The position numbers and the translations under genes were made by a program. From contig NZ_PVMZ01000008.1 of the NCBI RefSeq assembly GCF_003001815.1, forward strand, positions 124,001 through 188,000: 64,000 bases of DNA. The letters run 5' to 3'. The stretch is from Actinoplanes italicus (GTDB lineage: Bacteria > Actinomycetota > Actinomycetes > Mycobacteriales > Micromonosporaceae). Positions 35,059 to 44,487 of the stretch are shown here, piece after piece. The first letter of the stretch is position 1; each line of letters begins with the position of its first letter. The notes under the pieces were generated by a model. It was not told the origin of the DNA. It did no database searches and saw only the letters and a list, made by a program, of their open reading frames with translations.

Positions 35059-36228
35059 ATGTCAGTCTCGGTGAAAAGCCGGCGATCCCGTTTCGGCTCC
35101 GCCCTCGCGGTGGTGCTGACGGTCCTCGTCGTGCTGCCGACCGCAGTCCTGTTCCTGCGCGTCCTGAACGAGAACACCACTCAGCGGGACGACACGGAGC
35201 TCAAGCAAAAGGGCATCGAGTACCTCGCCGAGTTGGCTCCGCTGATCAGCGCGCTGGCCGAGTCGCAGTCCTCGGCCCTGCAGGGTGTCACCGCCGAGCC
35301 GGCCTCGCTGACCGCCGCCGTCGCGCGCGTGCAGGGCGTCGACGAGAACCTCGGCGACGACCTCGACACAAGCAGCCGCTGGGCCGGCCTCAAGGAGAAG
35401 ATCGGCCGTCTTCCCGGCATCAGCGGGACCGCGGAGCAGGTCTATGAGGCCCACATCGAGGTCAGCGACCTCGCTCTCGAGCTCTACAGCGAGATCCGTG
35501 AGAACTCGCGGCTGAACCAGGACCAGCAGAGCGACATCTGGTACCTCCAGGAGACCGTCACGGTCAACATGCCGGAGGCCGTAACTCACGTGAGCCGCAT
35601 GGCCGACCTGGCCAACATGGTCGCCGCCGCGAAGGAGCGCCAGCGGGCCGCGCTCGCGGTCCTGTTCGGCGCCGAGATCAAGGCCGTCGAGGAGAGCGTC
35701 GCCGAGCTGACGGACAACCTGCAGGCCGCGGCCGAGGACACCGAGAGCTCGACCCTCGCCAGCAACACGGTCAACAACCTGGACCAGTTCCGCCAGGGCG
35801 TCGAGAACGCCAACCGTGGCGCCCACCTCGGCAGCACCCCGGACGTGTCCGTTCTGGTGACCGCCCAGAGCTCGCTGACCAACGCCCTCAAGGCCCTCAG
35901 CACGGTCCTCCTCAAGGAGATGTCGACGCTGCTCGAGGATCGCCTCGACGACCTGAACTACCGCCGCGCCGAGGCCTGGGTCATGCTCTCGGTCAGCATC
36001 GTGCTGCTGATCGGTGCCGCGTTCGTCGCCCGTGGCCGCGCCGCCCGGACCGGCCTCGACTCCGGCATGAGCGGCCGGGACGTCTCGGTCCTCAGCGACG
36101 CCCCCGGCAACTCCGCCCCCGCCTCGAACGGCTACGGCAACAGCCCGTACGACCCGGTGCCCGCGTACGGCGACAACCCCAACTACGGCAGCGGTGCCGG
36201 TCGGGAGCGTTCCGGTGCTCTTCGGTAA
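35059..36228 (+). CDS. membrane protein of a conservon-like operon (389 aa)
   Basis: ATG 35059 with GGAGGA 8 bases upstream. One membrane helix at the N-terminus (FGSALAVVLTVLVVLPTAVLFL), an extracellular helical region of about 270 residues, a second helix (WVMLSVSIVLLIGAAFVA), then a short Pro/Gly/Asn/Tyr-rich cytoplasmic tail. The topology equals the sensor part of the next gene but without kinase domains. Its last 14 bases overlap the sensor-kinase start, implying co-expression. Possibly a co-receptor for the kinase (inference). A separate membrane protein like this is not part of the four core conservon genes. Confidence 0.85.
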   Translation: MSVSVKSRRSRFGSALAVVLTVLVVLPTAVLFLRVLNENTTQRDDTELKQKGIEYLAELAPLISALAESQSSALQGVTAEPASLTAAVARVQGVDENLGDDLDTSSRWAGLKEKIGRLPGISGTAEQVYEAHIEVSDLALELYSEIRENSRLNQDQQSDIWYLQETVTVNMPEAVTHVSRMADLANMVAAAKERQRAALAVLFGAEIKAVEESVAELTDNLQAAAEDTESSTLASNTVNNLDQFRQGVENANRGAHLGSTPDVSVLVTAQSSLTNALKALSTVLLKEMSTLLEDRLDDLNYRRAEAWVMLSVSIVLLIGAAFVARGRAARTGLDSGMSGRDVSVLSDAPGNSAPASNGYGNSPYDPVPAYGDNPNYGSGAGRERSGALR

Positions 36229-39208
36229 GTTCCGCATCCTGGGCAAACTGGCCCTGCTGATCCTCGTGCCGCTGCTCGGCGTCGTCGGCCTTGCGGTCCC
36301 GGTCATCTACGAGCGCATCAACGAGGCCCAGGTCGCCCAGGACCACTCGGACGCGGTCCAGCGGGCCACCTCGGTGAGTTCGGCCCTGATCGAGCTCCAG
36401 GAGGAGCGGCTCCTCTCGGTCGGTTACCTGCTCGGCATCGTCGACCGGCCGACGCTGGTCCTGCAGGCGGCCGAGTCCGCCGACATCGTGGCCGACCTGG
36501 CCCAGGACGACGAGGCCCCGATCGCCCTGCGTCGCGCCCTGTCCGGCGCGGCCAAGCTGAACAGCACCCGGCAGAACGTGCTCAACCGGTCGATCAAGCC
36601 GCCGACCGTCATCGAGGACTTCACCAACGTCATCAACCCGATGATCGAGGGCCTGGGCCTGTCCGGCAACGCCGACCTCACCACCCAGGACGGCCGGCAG
36701 ATCTACGCCCTGGACCGCGCCATGCGCTCCGACGACCTGATCAGCCAGGCCTCGTGCTGGCTGGCCGCCGCGGTCGTCTCCGGTCGCAACCCGCAGGACG
36801 CGGCCCTGCTGCTGAGCCAGTTCAACGCGACGTTCGCCCAGATCCAGTCGATCATCACCTCGTCGCGGTCGTACTTCACCGACACGCAGTACAAGCTCTA
36901 CCTCAGCACCCAGCAGGCGTTCGCGGCGCGCGTGGGCGACAAGTTCACCAGGGCGCTCGAGACGAACCCGACGCTGGCGCTGAAAGACCTCAAGATCCAG
37001 CTGCTCTTCCCGTCACTGCAGTCCGTGACCATCCTCGGTAGCTTCGTCGAGCAGCGCGTGGCCCAGGACGTGGACCTCGCGGTGACCGAGAGCCGGGACA
37101 GCGCCATCCGGCAGGCGGCACTCATCGGTGGTGGCGCGTTCCTGCTGCTCATCCTGGTGATCACGCTGTCGATCTTCATGGCCCGCGCGGTCGCCCGGCC
37201 GCTGCGGCGTCTGACCGCCTCGGCCGACCGCATCGCCCGCGCCGCCGAGGCCGAGCTCGAGCGGGTGGCCGACGACGAGGCCGAGGCCCAGGTACGACCG
37301 ATCCGACTGGACCCGGTCGACGTCGAGGCCCAGGACGAGATCGGCGACCTGGCGCGAGCGTTCGACCGCGTGCAGACCACCGCCGCCCGGCTGGTGCAGC
37401 GTCAGGTGGACGGCCGGCGCAACGTCGCCCAGATGTTCGGTCACGTCGGTCGTCGTACCCAGAACCTGGTCGGCCGTCAGCTGTCCCTGATCGACACGCT
37501 GGAGCGCAAGGAGACCGACAGCGACCGCCTGCGCGAGCTCTACCGACTGGACCACATGTCCAGCCGTCTGCGCCGGAACGCGTCCGCGCTGGTCGTGCTC
37601 TCCGGTGGCGCCGGCGCGAACGAGCACATGGCTCCGCTGGCCCTCTCCGACGTCGTCCGCCTCTCCCTCGGTGAGATCGAGGACTACACCCGCGTCGAGG
37701 TGGAGATCCCCGAGGACATCGTCGTGGTGCCGGCCGTCCTGGCCGACCTGACGCTGCTCCTGGCCGAGCTGCTGGAGAACGCCACCACCTTCTCCCCGCC
37801 GCACACCACCGTCACGGTCACCGCCGACGAGCTGCGCGGCGGCGCCCGTCTCGCGATCATCGACCACGGCCTGGGCCTCGCGCCCGAGCGTCTGGCCGAG
37901 GAGAACGCACGACTGACCCGCCGTGAGCGCCTCGACCTGGCGCCCACCGAGGTTCTGGGTCTCTTCGTGGTCGGCCGGCTCGCCCGCCGGCACGGCATCG
38001 AGGTGACCCTGACCGACACCCCGGACGGCGGTCTGACCGCCTGGATCGACCTCAACCCGTCGCACCTGATCTCGCGGGTGGAGAACCTCACCCCGATCGC
38101 CCCGGCCGCGTACCCGGCTCCGGCCTTCGCGGCACCGATCGCGGTGCCGCAGATCCAGGCCGCCGACTACCCGTCCGGTGCGGTTCCCGCGTACTCGGGG
38201 GCACTGCGCGGCAACACCACCGAGGTCGCGATCACCAGCGCCGGTGTTCGCTCGGTGCCGGGCAGCCAGCAGCCGTTCGACCCGGTGATGCTCAACCGCG
38301 CCACCCAGGTCGTCGAGTCCGGTCACTCGTGGAACGCCTTCGGCGGGTCGGGCGCCCCGGCGCTCGGCAGTGCCCCGGCCGACCCGTACGCCGGTCAGCC
38401 GGTCTACGACGCCGAGCCGGTCTACTCGCCGGGCCCGGCCTACCAGGAACCGGCATACCCGGCCGCTGGCGGCTACCCCGAGCCGGTTCAGCAGTTCGAC
38501 ATGGGCACCCCGGTCGCCGGTCGCGTTCCGGCCGCGCTGCCGGAGCTTCCCCCGGCCCAGCCCAGCTGGAGCGCCGAGGTGGCCGTACAGCCGAGCTGGA
38601 ACGTTCCGGCCCCGGCCGCCCACGAGATCCCCGCACCTCCGGCCGCGCCGGTCTCCCCCGTGGCTCCGGCCGCACCGGAGCCGCAGCGCAACGGTGGCCC
38701 CACCCCGCTGCGCCGCCGGGTTCCCGGCAGTCAGCTGCCGGAGGAGCACGTTCCGCACCAGCTGGCCGCACCGAAGTCACAGGACGACGCCCTGGCCGCA
38801 CGGGCCGCGTTCGACGCCTTCGAGGCAGGCGTGGTCCGGGCGCACGACACGAGCGCGTCGATCCCGGCGCCGAACTTCGCCGCGCCCAGCTGGGACACCC
38901 CGGCTCCGGCACAGTGGGACAACCCGGCTCCCGCGGATTGGAACACCCCGGCTCCGGCTCCGGCGCCGCAGTGGGACGCTCCCGCCGCGCCGCCCGCTCC
39001 GCCGTCGTCCAACGGTGGTGGCGCTCCGCTGACCCGTCGTGTGCCGGGAGCGACCCTCCCTGCCGACGACATGCACCGACCGATCACACCGCCCGCTCCG
39101 GCCGCGCTCGACCCTGAGGCAGCCCGAGCTCTCATGGATCAGTTCGAGTACGGAGTCGCACTCGCACTGAACGAAAGTCAGCCACAACACGAGGGACAAC
39201 CGCGATGA
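36215..39208 (+). CDS. nitrate/nitrite-sensor-like HAMP histidine kinase (CvnA-type)
   Basis: 997 residues from GTG 36215 (GGGAG 7 bases upstream; GTG 36194 is an alternative). Helix 1 (about 9-30), an extracellular NIT-type helical sensor domain (about 31-300), helix 2 (about 305-327), HAMP (AVARPLRRLTASADRIA), a dimerisation region with YRLDHMSSRLRR, and a HATPase domain with N-box LLAELLENATTFSP near residue 516 and G-box DHGLGLAP. Then a 350-residue Pro/Ala-rich tail with recurring APAPAAHEIP-like stretches and PLRRRVPG/PLTRRVPG segments. In Streptomyces conservons such kinases control the downstream GTPase. No response regulator is adjacent. Confidence 0.92.
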   Translation: MLFGKFRILGKLALLILVPLLGVVGLAVPVIYERINEAQVAQDHSDAVQRATSVSSALIELQEERLLSVGYLLGIVDRPTLVLQAAESADIVADLAQDDEAPIALRRALSGAAKLNSTRQNVLNRSIKPPTVIEDFTNVINPMIEGLGLSGNADLTTQDGRQIYALDRAMRSDDLISQASCWLAAAVVSGRNPQDAALLLSQFNATFAQIQSIITSSRSYFTDTQYKLYLSTQQAFAARVGDKFTRALETNPTLALKDLKIQLLFPSLQSVTILGSFVEQRVAQDVDLAVTESRDSAIRQAALIGGGAFLLLILVITLSIFMARAVARPLRRLTASADRIARAAEAELERVADDEAEAQVRPIRLDPVDVEAQDEIGDLARAFDRVQTTAARLVQRQVDGRRNVAQMFGHVGRRTQNLVGRQLSLIDTLERKETDSDRLRELYRLDHMSSRLRRNASALVVLSGGAGANEHMAPLALSDVVRLSLGEIEDYTRVEVEIPEDIVVVPAVLADLTLLLAELLENATTFSPPHTTVTVTADELRGGARLAIIDHGLGLAPERLAEENARLTRRERLDLAPTEVLGLFVVGRLARRHGIEVTLTDTPDGGLTAWIDLNPSHLISRVENLTPIAPAAYPAPAFAAPIAVPQIQAADYPSGAVPAYSGALRGNTTEVAITSAGVRSVPGSQQPFDPVMLNRATQVVESGHSWNAFGGSGAPALGSAPADPYAGQPVYDAEPVYSPGPAYQEPAYPAAGGYPEPVQQFDMGTPVAGRVPAALPELPPAQPSWSAEVAVQPSWNVPAPAAHEIPAPPAAPVSPVAPAAPEPQRNGGPTPLRRRVPGSQLPEEHVPHQLAAPKSQDDALAARAAFDAFEAGVVRAHDTSASIPAPNFAAPSWDTPAPAQWDNPAPADWNTPAPAPAPQWDAPAAPPAPPSSNGGGAPLTRRVPGATLPADDMHRPITPPAPAALDPEAARALMDQFEYGVALALNESQPQHEGQPR

Positions 39209-39651
39209 CTTCCCCTTACTCCCCCGCGCAAAGTCAGCTCAGCGCTGAAGCCAAAACCTTCAACTGGCTGCTCGACTCGTTCACCTCCGGCACCGCGGGT
39301 GTGATCGAAGCCATCGCGGTCTCGTCGGACGGCCTGCTGATGGCCATGTCGGCGATCAAGGACCGGCCCAATGCGGAGCGTCTCGCGGCCGTGGTCTCCG
39401 GCCTGACGAGTCTCGCCGGCGGTGCCGCGAGCTGGTACCGGCTGGGCGCGCTGAACCGGGTCATCATCGACATGGCGGACGGCTACCTGCTGGTCACCGC
39501 GATCAGCGCCGGTTCCGTCCTGGGTGTCATCGCGGACCGCTCGGCCAACCTCGGCACGCTGGCGTACGAGATGACGCTCTTCGCGACCCGCGCCGGTGGC
39601 GCCCTCAGCCCGCGCCTGATCGCCGAGCTGAAGAACGCCGTTCAGCAATGA
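39205..39651 (+). CDS. roadblock/LC7-domain protein (CvnB-type)
   Basis: 148 residues, coupled to the kinase by ATGA. Roadblock fold: FNWLLDSFTSGTAGVIEAIAVSSDGLLMAMS then LAAVVSGLTSLAGGAASWYRLG and a beta/helix end. By analogy with MglB it may act as a regulator of the small GTPase two genes downstream. Confidence 0.93.
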   Translation: MTSPYSPAQSQLSAEAKTFNWLLDSFTSGTAGVIEAIAVSSDGLLMAMSAIKDRPNAERLAAVVSGLTSLAGGAASWYRLGALNRVIIDMADGYLLVTAISAGSVLGVIADRSANLGTLAYEMTLFATRAGGALSPRLIAELKNAVQQ

Positions 39652-40109
39652 CCTACCCGGACCCCGACGACCCGGTTGCTCCGGCGCGCCCCGGAGTCCG
39701 GCCCTTCCTGCAATCCGGTCCTCAGCACTCGACCGGTGGCTATACCCCTACCGGGGAGCAGCCGCCGGTCGAGGCTTCGACCAACAAGCTGCGCCCGTTC
39801 GTCATCACGTCCGGGCGGACCGATGGAGGAGACCCCGACATCGGTATGGAGACTCAGGTGACGTTGGTGCACGGTGCGCCACCGTCCCGGCTCTCCCCGG
39901 AAACCAGGGCGATCGTGGCTCTCTGCGAGGAGAGTCCGATCTCGGTAGCCGAGATCTCCGCGCGCCTTCGCCTGCACCTGGGTGTGACCCGAATCCTGGT
40001 CGGTGACCTTCGTGCCTCCGGCCAGCTCGACGTCCATGTGCTGGAAAACGACACACCTGACCCCGACACCATCATGCGAGTGATCCGTGGACTTCGATCC
40101 ATCAGCTAA
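39648..40109 (+). CDS. DUF742 protein (CvnC-type)
   Basis: 153 residues, starting with the ATGA overlap. Disordered Pro-rich N-terminus, then the DUF742 winged-helix-like domain (LSPETRAIVALCEESPISVAEISARLRLHLGVTRILVGDL). Third component of conservons; role unknown but genetically linked to the GTPase. Confidence 0.92.
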   Translation: MTYPDPDDPVAPARPGVRPFLQSGPQHSTGGYTPTGEQPPVEASTNKLRPFVITSGRTDGGDPDIGMETQVTLVHGAPPSRLSPETRAIVALCEESPISVAEISARLRLHLGVTRILVGDLRASGQLDVHVLENDTPDPDTIMRVIRGLRSIS

Positions 40110-40713
40110 CCGCGTCGTCGGCACCGCGCGCATACCGGGAGCCCCGGCCCCCAAGAAGGCGCCGGTCCCGGTCAAGATCATCGTGGCCGGCGGCTTCGGG
40201 GTGGGCAAGACGACCACCGTGGGCGCCATCTCCGAGATCTCGCCCCTGACCACCGAGGCCGAGATGACCTCCGAGTCGGTCGGTATCGACAATCCCGGTC
40301 AGGCCACCATGAAGACCGGCACCACGGTCGCGATGGACTTCGGCGTCCTCACCATCGACCAGACCCTGAAGCTCTACATCTTCGGCACGCCGGGGCAGAC
40401 CCGGTTCGCCTTCATGTGGGACGACCTGGTCAAGGGCGCGCTCGGCGCGCTGGTCGTGGTGGACACCAACCGAATAGACGACTGTTATCCGGCGGTCGAC
40501 TACTTCGAGCGTGCCGGCCTGCCGTTCGTGGTCGGCATCAACACCTTCAACGGGCAGATGAGCTACAGCGTGGAAGAGGTTAGGTGGGCCCTCGCGGTAC
40601 GCGAGGACGTGCCGGTCATATCCTTCGATGCACGCTTCCGCGCATCCGTGCGGGACGCTCTGCTCGTGGTACTGGACCAGGCTCTCGACAAGGCGATCCG
40701 CATGAAGTCGTAG
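40087..40713 (+). CDS. small GTPase-like ATP/GTP-binding protein (CvnD-type)
   Basis: 208 residues from GTG 40087, overlapping the DUF742 gene by 23 bases. G1 motif GGFGVGKTT, switch region with GIDNPG, G3-like GTPGQTRF, VVVDTNR, and GINTFNG in place of the NKxD motif. Belongs to the MglA/CvnD class of Ras-like proteins. Probably relays the kinase/roadblock signal; no effector gene is adjacent. Confidence 0.93.
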   Translation: MDFDPSANRVVGTARIPGAPAPKKAPVPVKIIVAGGFGVGKTTTVGAISEISPLTTEAEMTSESVGIDNPGQATMKTGTTVAMDFGVLTIDQTLKLYIFGTPGQTRFAFMWDDLVKGALGALVVVDTNRIDDCYPAVDYFERAGLPFVVGINTFNGQMSYSVEEVRWALAVREDVPVISFDARFRASVRDALLVVLDQALDKAIRMKS

Positions 40714-40834
40714 GGTGTGGTCCGGTCGCCCGGTCACGGATTCCCACGAACCCGGGGCAGAGCGGTTCCCAAACCGGCCCGCGGAGGGGCAGAGTTGGGG
40801 TACCGGGCGACCGCGTAGGAAAGAGGACGGTGAC

Positions 40835-41629
40835 GTGCGAGGCGGACTTGACGACGCGCTCGACAAGCTCGCCCGGCGGGACGAGCTGAGGCGCCGGGCC
40901 GCCGGAGAGAGCAACGGCACTCCGCCGGCGGTGACCGAGCTGGTCGAGGCGATCGCGGGCGTGGTGTCCCGCAATCCCGAGATGAGCGTCACTGTCGGTG
41001 TCGAGGGAGCCGGCGATCCGGTGCTGCTGCATTTCGCGATGGCCGACGGCGTGGTCCAGGTGACCGCCGACAACTCGGTCGCGACCCGCGCCACCGAGGC
41101 CGGGCCCAGACACGCGGACTTCGAGATAGACGTCGAGGAGCCCGCCGAGGAGCCGCCGGCCGCGGAGCGGCCACGGGCCAGCCGCGACGACCAGGACCGG
41201 TTCGGGCCGACCGACTACGAGTACGACTACGAGGAGCCCACGACGGCCGAGCAGCCGTTCGTCTCCAACCGGCACGAGCAGGCCTTCGGTTACGATCCGG
41301 CCGGCTACGCCGATCAAGGCAACATCACTCCGCATCCGTTCGCCGCGACACCGCCGCCCGCGGTCCCGCCGCAGAACAACCCCCCTCATCCGTACGCGGC
41401 CGCGCAGCCCCCCTACGCGCCGCCACCCCAGCCGGAGCCGCATCCGTACGCCTCCGCACCCGCCGCGTCCTTCCAGACCCAGCACGCCGAGCCGCAGCCC
41501 GGTTTCCCGGAGCCGCTGCCCGAGCCGATCCCGCTGAAGGTGGAACGCCCGGAGGAGACCGAGCAGGCGGCCCGCCGGCTGGCAGCCATGCTGCGCAGCG
41601 ACCCCACGTTGCTCGACGGCCCTCAGTAG
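40835..41629 (+). CDS. hypothetical protein with Pro-rich tail, end of conservon-like operon
   Basis: 264 residues from GTG 40835, with GAGGA 8 bases upstream, 121 bases after the GTPase. The N-terminal 100 residues form a compact domain (LDKLARRDELRRRAAG, MSVTVGVEGAGDPVLLHFAMADG); the rest is acidic then Pro/His/Tyr-rich (HPFAATPPPAVPPQ, HPYAAAQPPYAPPP). A C-terminal helix (EETEQAARRLAAMLRSDPTLLDG) may be functional. Not recognised. Terminator at 41634 follows. Confidence 0.75.
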   Translation: MRGGLDDALDKLARRDELRRRAAGESNGTPPAVTELVEAIAGVVSRNPEMSVTVGVEGAGDPVLLHFAMADGVVQVTADNSVATRATEAGPRHADFEIDVEEPAEEPPAAERPRASRDDQDRFGPTDYEYDYEEPTTAEQPFVSNRHEQAFGYDPAGYADQGNITPHPFAATPPPAVPPQNNPPHPYAAAQPPYAPPPQPEPHPYASAPAASFQTQHAEPQPGFPEPLPEPIPLKVERPEETEQAARRLAAMLRSDPTLLDGPQ

Positions 41630-41633
41630 CACT

Positions 41634-41656
41634 TGCGACTACTTTCCGTAGTCGCA
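41634..41656 (+). terminator. terminator after the conservon-like operon
   Basis: TGCGACTAC (41634-41642) pairs with GTAGTCGCA (41648-41656), loop TTTCC. The loop and flanks contain the TCCGTAG string that recurs upstream of the operon. Confidence 0.7.
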
Positions 41657-41929
41657 CCTGCACGTCCGGTGAAGTCACTCTCCGCAGTTGATTGATCTCG
41701 CTCTGACACCTCCCCCATTTGCCGGAAATGGCGCTGAACGCGCCCGGTTTCGCCTGCTGAGCGCAGTCTGAGATGTCTGGGTTCGCCCTTTTGGCCGATC
41801 TCCTCCTCCGTTCCGCTCACCGCTCTTGAGTGACGCTCCGTAGCACCTTAATGTCCTATTACGTCCAGGAGCTGGGGTCACCCCGATCCAGGATGCAAAC
41901 GGACAGTGACGAGCACGGGGGAGGTTCGG

Positions 41930-43258
41930 ATGACCGCGTCTGACAGCTGGCTCTTCGCGGTCGGCGGCTATGCGGTCCTGCTGGCCTGGCCGATCACCAC
42001 GGTGGTACTGGTCTGGTTCGCGCTCCGCTACAACGGCACGCACCGCGCCAAGACCGTCAACCGGTCGGTGGCCGGCGGCAACGGACGCCCCGAGCACTTC
42101 TGGATCATCGTCCCGGCCCTGAACGAGGAGGCCGTGGTCGCCAACACCGTCGGTGCGGCCCTCAAGCTGCGCGGCCCGTCCGGCACCCTGTCCCGGGTGC
42201 TGGTCGTGGACGACGGCTCGGACGACCGGACCCCCGAGGTGCTCGCCGCGATCGACCACCCCCGCCTGCACGTCATGCGGCGCGACCTGCCCGAGGCCCG
42301 GCAGGGCAAGGGCGAGGCGCTGAACGCGGCCTACCGGCACATCTCGATGCTGACCACCCAGGCCGGTGTCGCCCCGGAGAAGGTCGTCGTCGGCATCATC
42401 GACGGCGACGGCCAGGGCAGCGAGAACATCCTGGTCGAGATCTCCCGGCTGATGCGCGACGAGCGGATCGGCGCGGCCCAGGTGCAGGTACGCATCCGCA
42501 ACCGCAACAAGCTCCTCGGCGCCGTGCAGGACCTCGAGTTCGGCGCGATCGTCGACGCCTGCCAGAACATGCGCGACGCCCTGGACACCGTCGGTCTCGG
42601 CGGCAACGGCCAGTTCAGCCGGCTCTCCACCCTGCAGAAGCTCGGCACCGCCCCCTGGTCCAGCTGCCTCGTCGAGGACATGGAACTGGGCCTGCGGATG
42701 CACCTGAACGGCGACGGGATCCGCTACACCTCCCGCGCCTCGGTCACCCAGCAGGCCGTGGTCGACGTCCGCCGCCTCACCCGGCAGCGCACCCGCTGGG
42801 CGCAGGGCAACATGCAGTGCGCCCGCTACCTGGGCAAGCTCTTCTCGTCGCCGCGGGTCGCCCGGATCGCGCTGGCCGAGATGCTGCACTACCTGCTCTC
42901 CCCGTGGGCCAACGCGATGATCACGGTGCTGCTGATCGGCACCGGGATCGCCGGGTTCGGCGGGCTGCTGATCGGCCACCCGATCGTGTTCATCCCGACC
43001 TGGGAGGCCCTGGCCCTGAGCTTCGGCGTCTGGGTCGGCGTCACCACCTTCCCCGGTCTGCTCTGGGCCGCCGTCCACCAGCGCAAGCACGGAGACGAGG
43101 GCGTGGGACGCATGCTGACCGCCGCTCTCGCGTACCCCGCCTTCCTGATCCTCGGTCTCGCCGCCACCTACCGCGCTCTGGGCCGCCAGGCCAGCGGGCG
43201 CCAGGCCTGGGCCAAGACCGAACGGCTCGTCGAAGAACCACTGGCTCTCCCGGCCTGA
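41930..43258 (+). CDS. family 2 processive-type glycosyltransferase, membrane-bound
   Basis: 442 residues from ATG 41930 (GGGGGAGG 6 bases upstream). N-terminal membrane helix, then the GT2 catalytic domain: IIVPALNEE, VVDDGSDDRT, IIDGDGQG (DxD-like), LVEDMELGLRM (ED base) and QRTRWAQGN (QxxRW), the hallmark of synthases such as hyaluronan, chitin or cellulose types. Three more C-terminal helices form the likely channel. With the downstream UDP-GlcNAc 2-epimerase and deacetylase-like gene, the substrate is probably a UDP-HexNAc sugar (inference). Confidence 0.9.
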   Translation: MTASDSWLFAVGGYAVLLAWPITTVVLVWFALRYNGTHRAKTVNRSVAGGNGRPEHFWIIVPALNEEAVVANTVGAALKLRGPSGTLSRVLVVDDGSDDRTPEVLAAIDHPRLHVMRRDLPEARQGKGEALNAAYRHISMLTTQAGVAPEKVVVGIIDGDGQGSENILVEISRLMRDERIGAAQVQVRIRNRNKLLGAVQDLEFGAIVDACQNMRDALDTVGLGGNGQFSRLSTLQKLGTAPWSSCLVEDMELGLRMHLNGDGIRYTSRASVTQQAVVDVRRLTRQRTRWAQGNMQCARYLGKLFSSPRVARIALAEMLHYLLSPWANAMITVLLIGTGIAGFGGLLIGHPIVFIPTWEALALSFGVWVGVTTFPGLLWAAVHQRKHGDEGVGRMLTAALAYPAFLILGLAATYRALGRQASGRQAWAKTERLVEEPLALPA

Positions 43259-43302
43259 TCCACCCCTCCCCCCTTTCGAAACAAGCGAGAGAAGGCTCCC
43301 CC

Positions 43303-44487
43303 ATGTCTCGTCGTGAAGTTCACCTGGTCGGCGGCACCCGCCCCGAAGCCGTGAAGCTCGCCCCGGTCGCCCTGGCCATGCGCGACGCCGGTCTCCTCGA
43401 GCCGGTCCTGCTCGCCAGCGGCCAGCACCCCACGATGGTCACCCAGGCACTCGCCGCTTTCGGCCTCGAGCCGGACATCACGCTCCAGGTCGACCGGGCG
43501 ACCGGCAGCCAGGCCGAACTGCTCACCGCGATGATCCGGGAGCTGGACGAGCTCTGGTCGGTACGCACTCCGGCCGCCGTGATCGTGCAGGGTGACACCA
43601 CGACGAGCCTGGCCGGCGCGCTGGCCGCGTTCTGGCGCCGCATCCCGGTCGTGCACCTGGAGGCCGGCCTGCGCTCCGGTGACCTCGAGTCGCCGTTCCC
43701 GGAGGAGGGCAACCGCCGCCTGGTCGCCCAGGTCGCCGCCCTGCACCTGGCGCCCACCCCGCTGGCCGCGATGAACCTGCTCGACGAGAAGATCCCGGCG
43801 AGCGACGTGCTGGTCACCGGCAACACCGTGGTCGACGCGACCCTCGCGGTGGCCGGCCGGAAGCTGCCATTCGAGAACCAGAACGTGGCCGCGGCCCGCG
43901 CGGGCAGCACGAACCGCCTGGTCCTGGTGACCGCGCACCGCCGCGAGTCGTGGGGCGAGCCCCTGGACCGGATCCTGGCCGCGGTCAAGGAACTGATCGC
44001 CCGCTACGACGACATCGACGTGATCCTGCCGAGCCACCCCAACCCGGCGGTCCGCGAGCAGGTGGAGGCCGCGCTGGCCGGGGTGGAGCGGGTCACGGTC
44101 ACCGACCCGCTGCCCTACCCGGACCTGTCCCGCCTGCTCTCCGAGGCGTACCTGGTGCTCACCGACTCGGGCGGGATCCAGGAGGAGGCCCCGTCGTTCG
44201 GGGTGCCCGCGCTGGTGCTGCGGGACGTCACCGAGCGGGTGGAGTCGCTGCACGCCGGCTGCGCCAAGCTGGTCGGCTCGGACACCGGCCTGATCGTGTC
44301 GGAGGCGTCCGCGCTGCTGGACAGCCGGGCGCGACGCGACTCGATGACGGCCGGCGGCAACCCGTACGGCGATGGCCTCGCCGCCGTCCGTACCGCCCAG
44401 GCCACCGCGAACCTGCTCGGTCTCGCTCCGGCCCCCGAGGCCATGCCCGTCCCCCAGACCGCCCTCGCCACCGGAGCCGTTGCCTGA
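43303..44487 (+). CDS. wecB: UDP-N-acetylglucosamine 2-epimerase (non-hydrolysing)
   Basis: 394 residues from ATG 43303 (GAGAGAAGG about 9 bases upstream). Conserved motifs: GGTRPEAVKLAPVALAM, VHLEAGLRSGDLESPFPEEGNRRL, NTVVDATL, and DSGGIQEEAPSFGVPALVLR. Interconverts UDP-GlcNAc and UDP-ManNAc. It supplies a precursor for the cluster's polysaccharide. The gene ends in TGATG with the next gene. Confidence 0.92.
   Translation: MSRREVHLVGGTRPEAVKLAPVALAMRDAGLLEPVLLASGQHPTMVTQALAAFGLEPDITLQVDRATGSQAELLTAMIRELDELWSVRTPAAVIVQGDTTTSLAGALAAFWRRIPVVHLEAGLRSGDLESPFPEEGNRRLVAQVAALHLAPTPLAAMNLLDEKIPASDVLVTGNTVVDATLAVAGRKLPFENQNVAAARAGSTNRLVLVTAHRRESWGEPLDRILAAVKELIARYDDIDVILPSHPNPAVREQVEAALAGVERVTVTDPLPYPDLSRLLSEAYLVLTDSGGIQEEAPSFGVPALVLRDVTERVESLHAGCAKLVGSDTGLIVSEASALLDSRARRDSMTAGGNPYGDGLAAVRTAQATANLLGLAPAPEAMPVPQTALATGAVA

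Noticed and set aside
42817-43302. N-terminal extension of the UDP-GlcNAc 2-epimerase
   Set aside because: Overlaps the glycosyltransferase gene and lacks homology; the family start matches ATG 43303.
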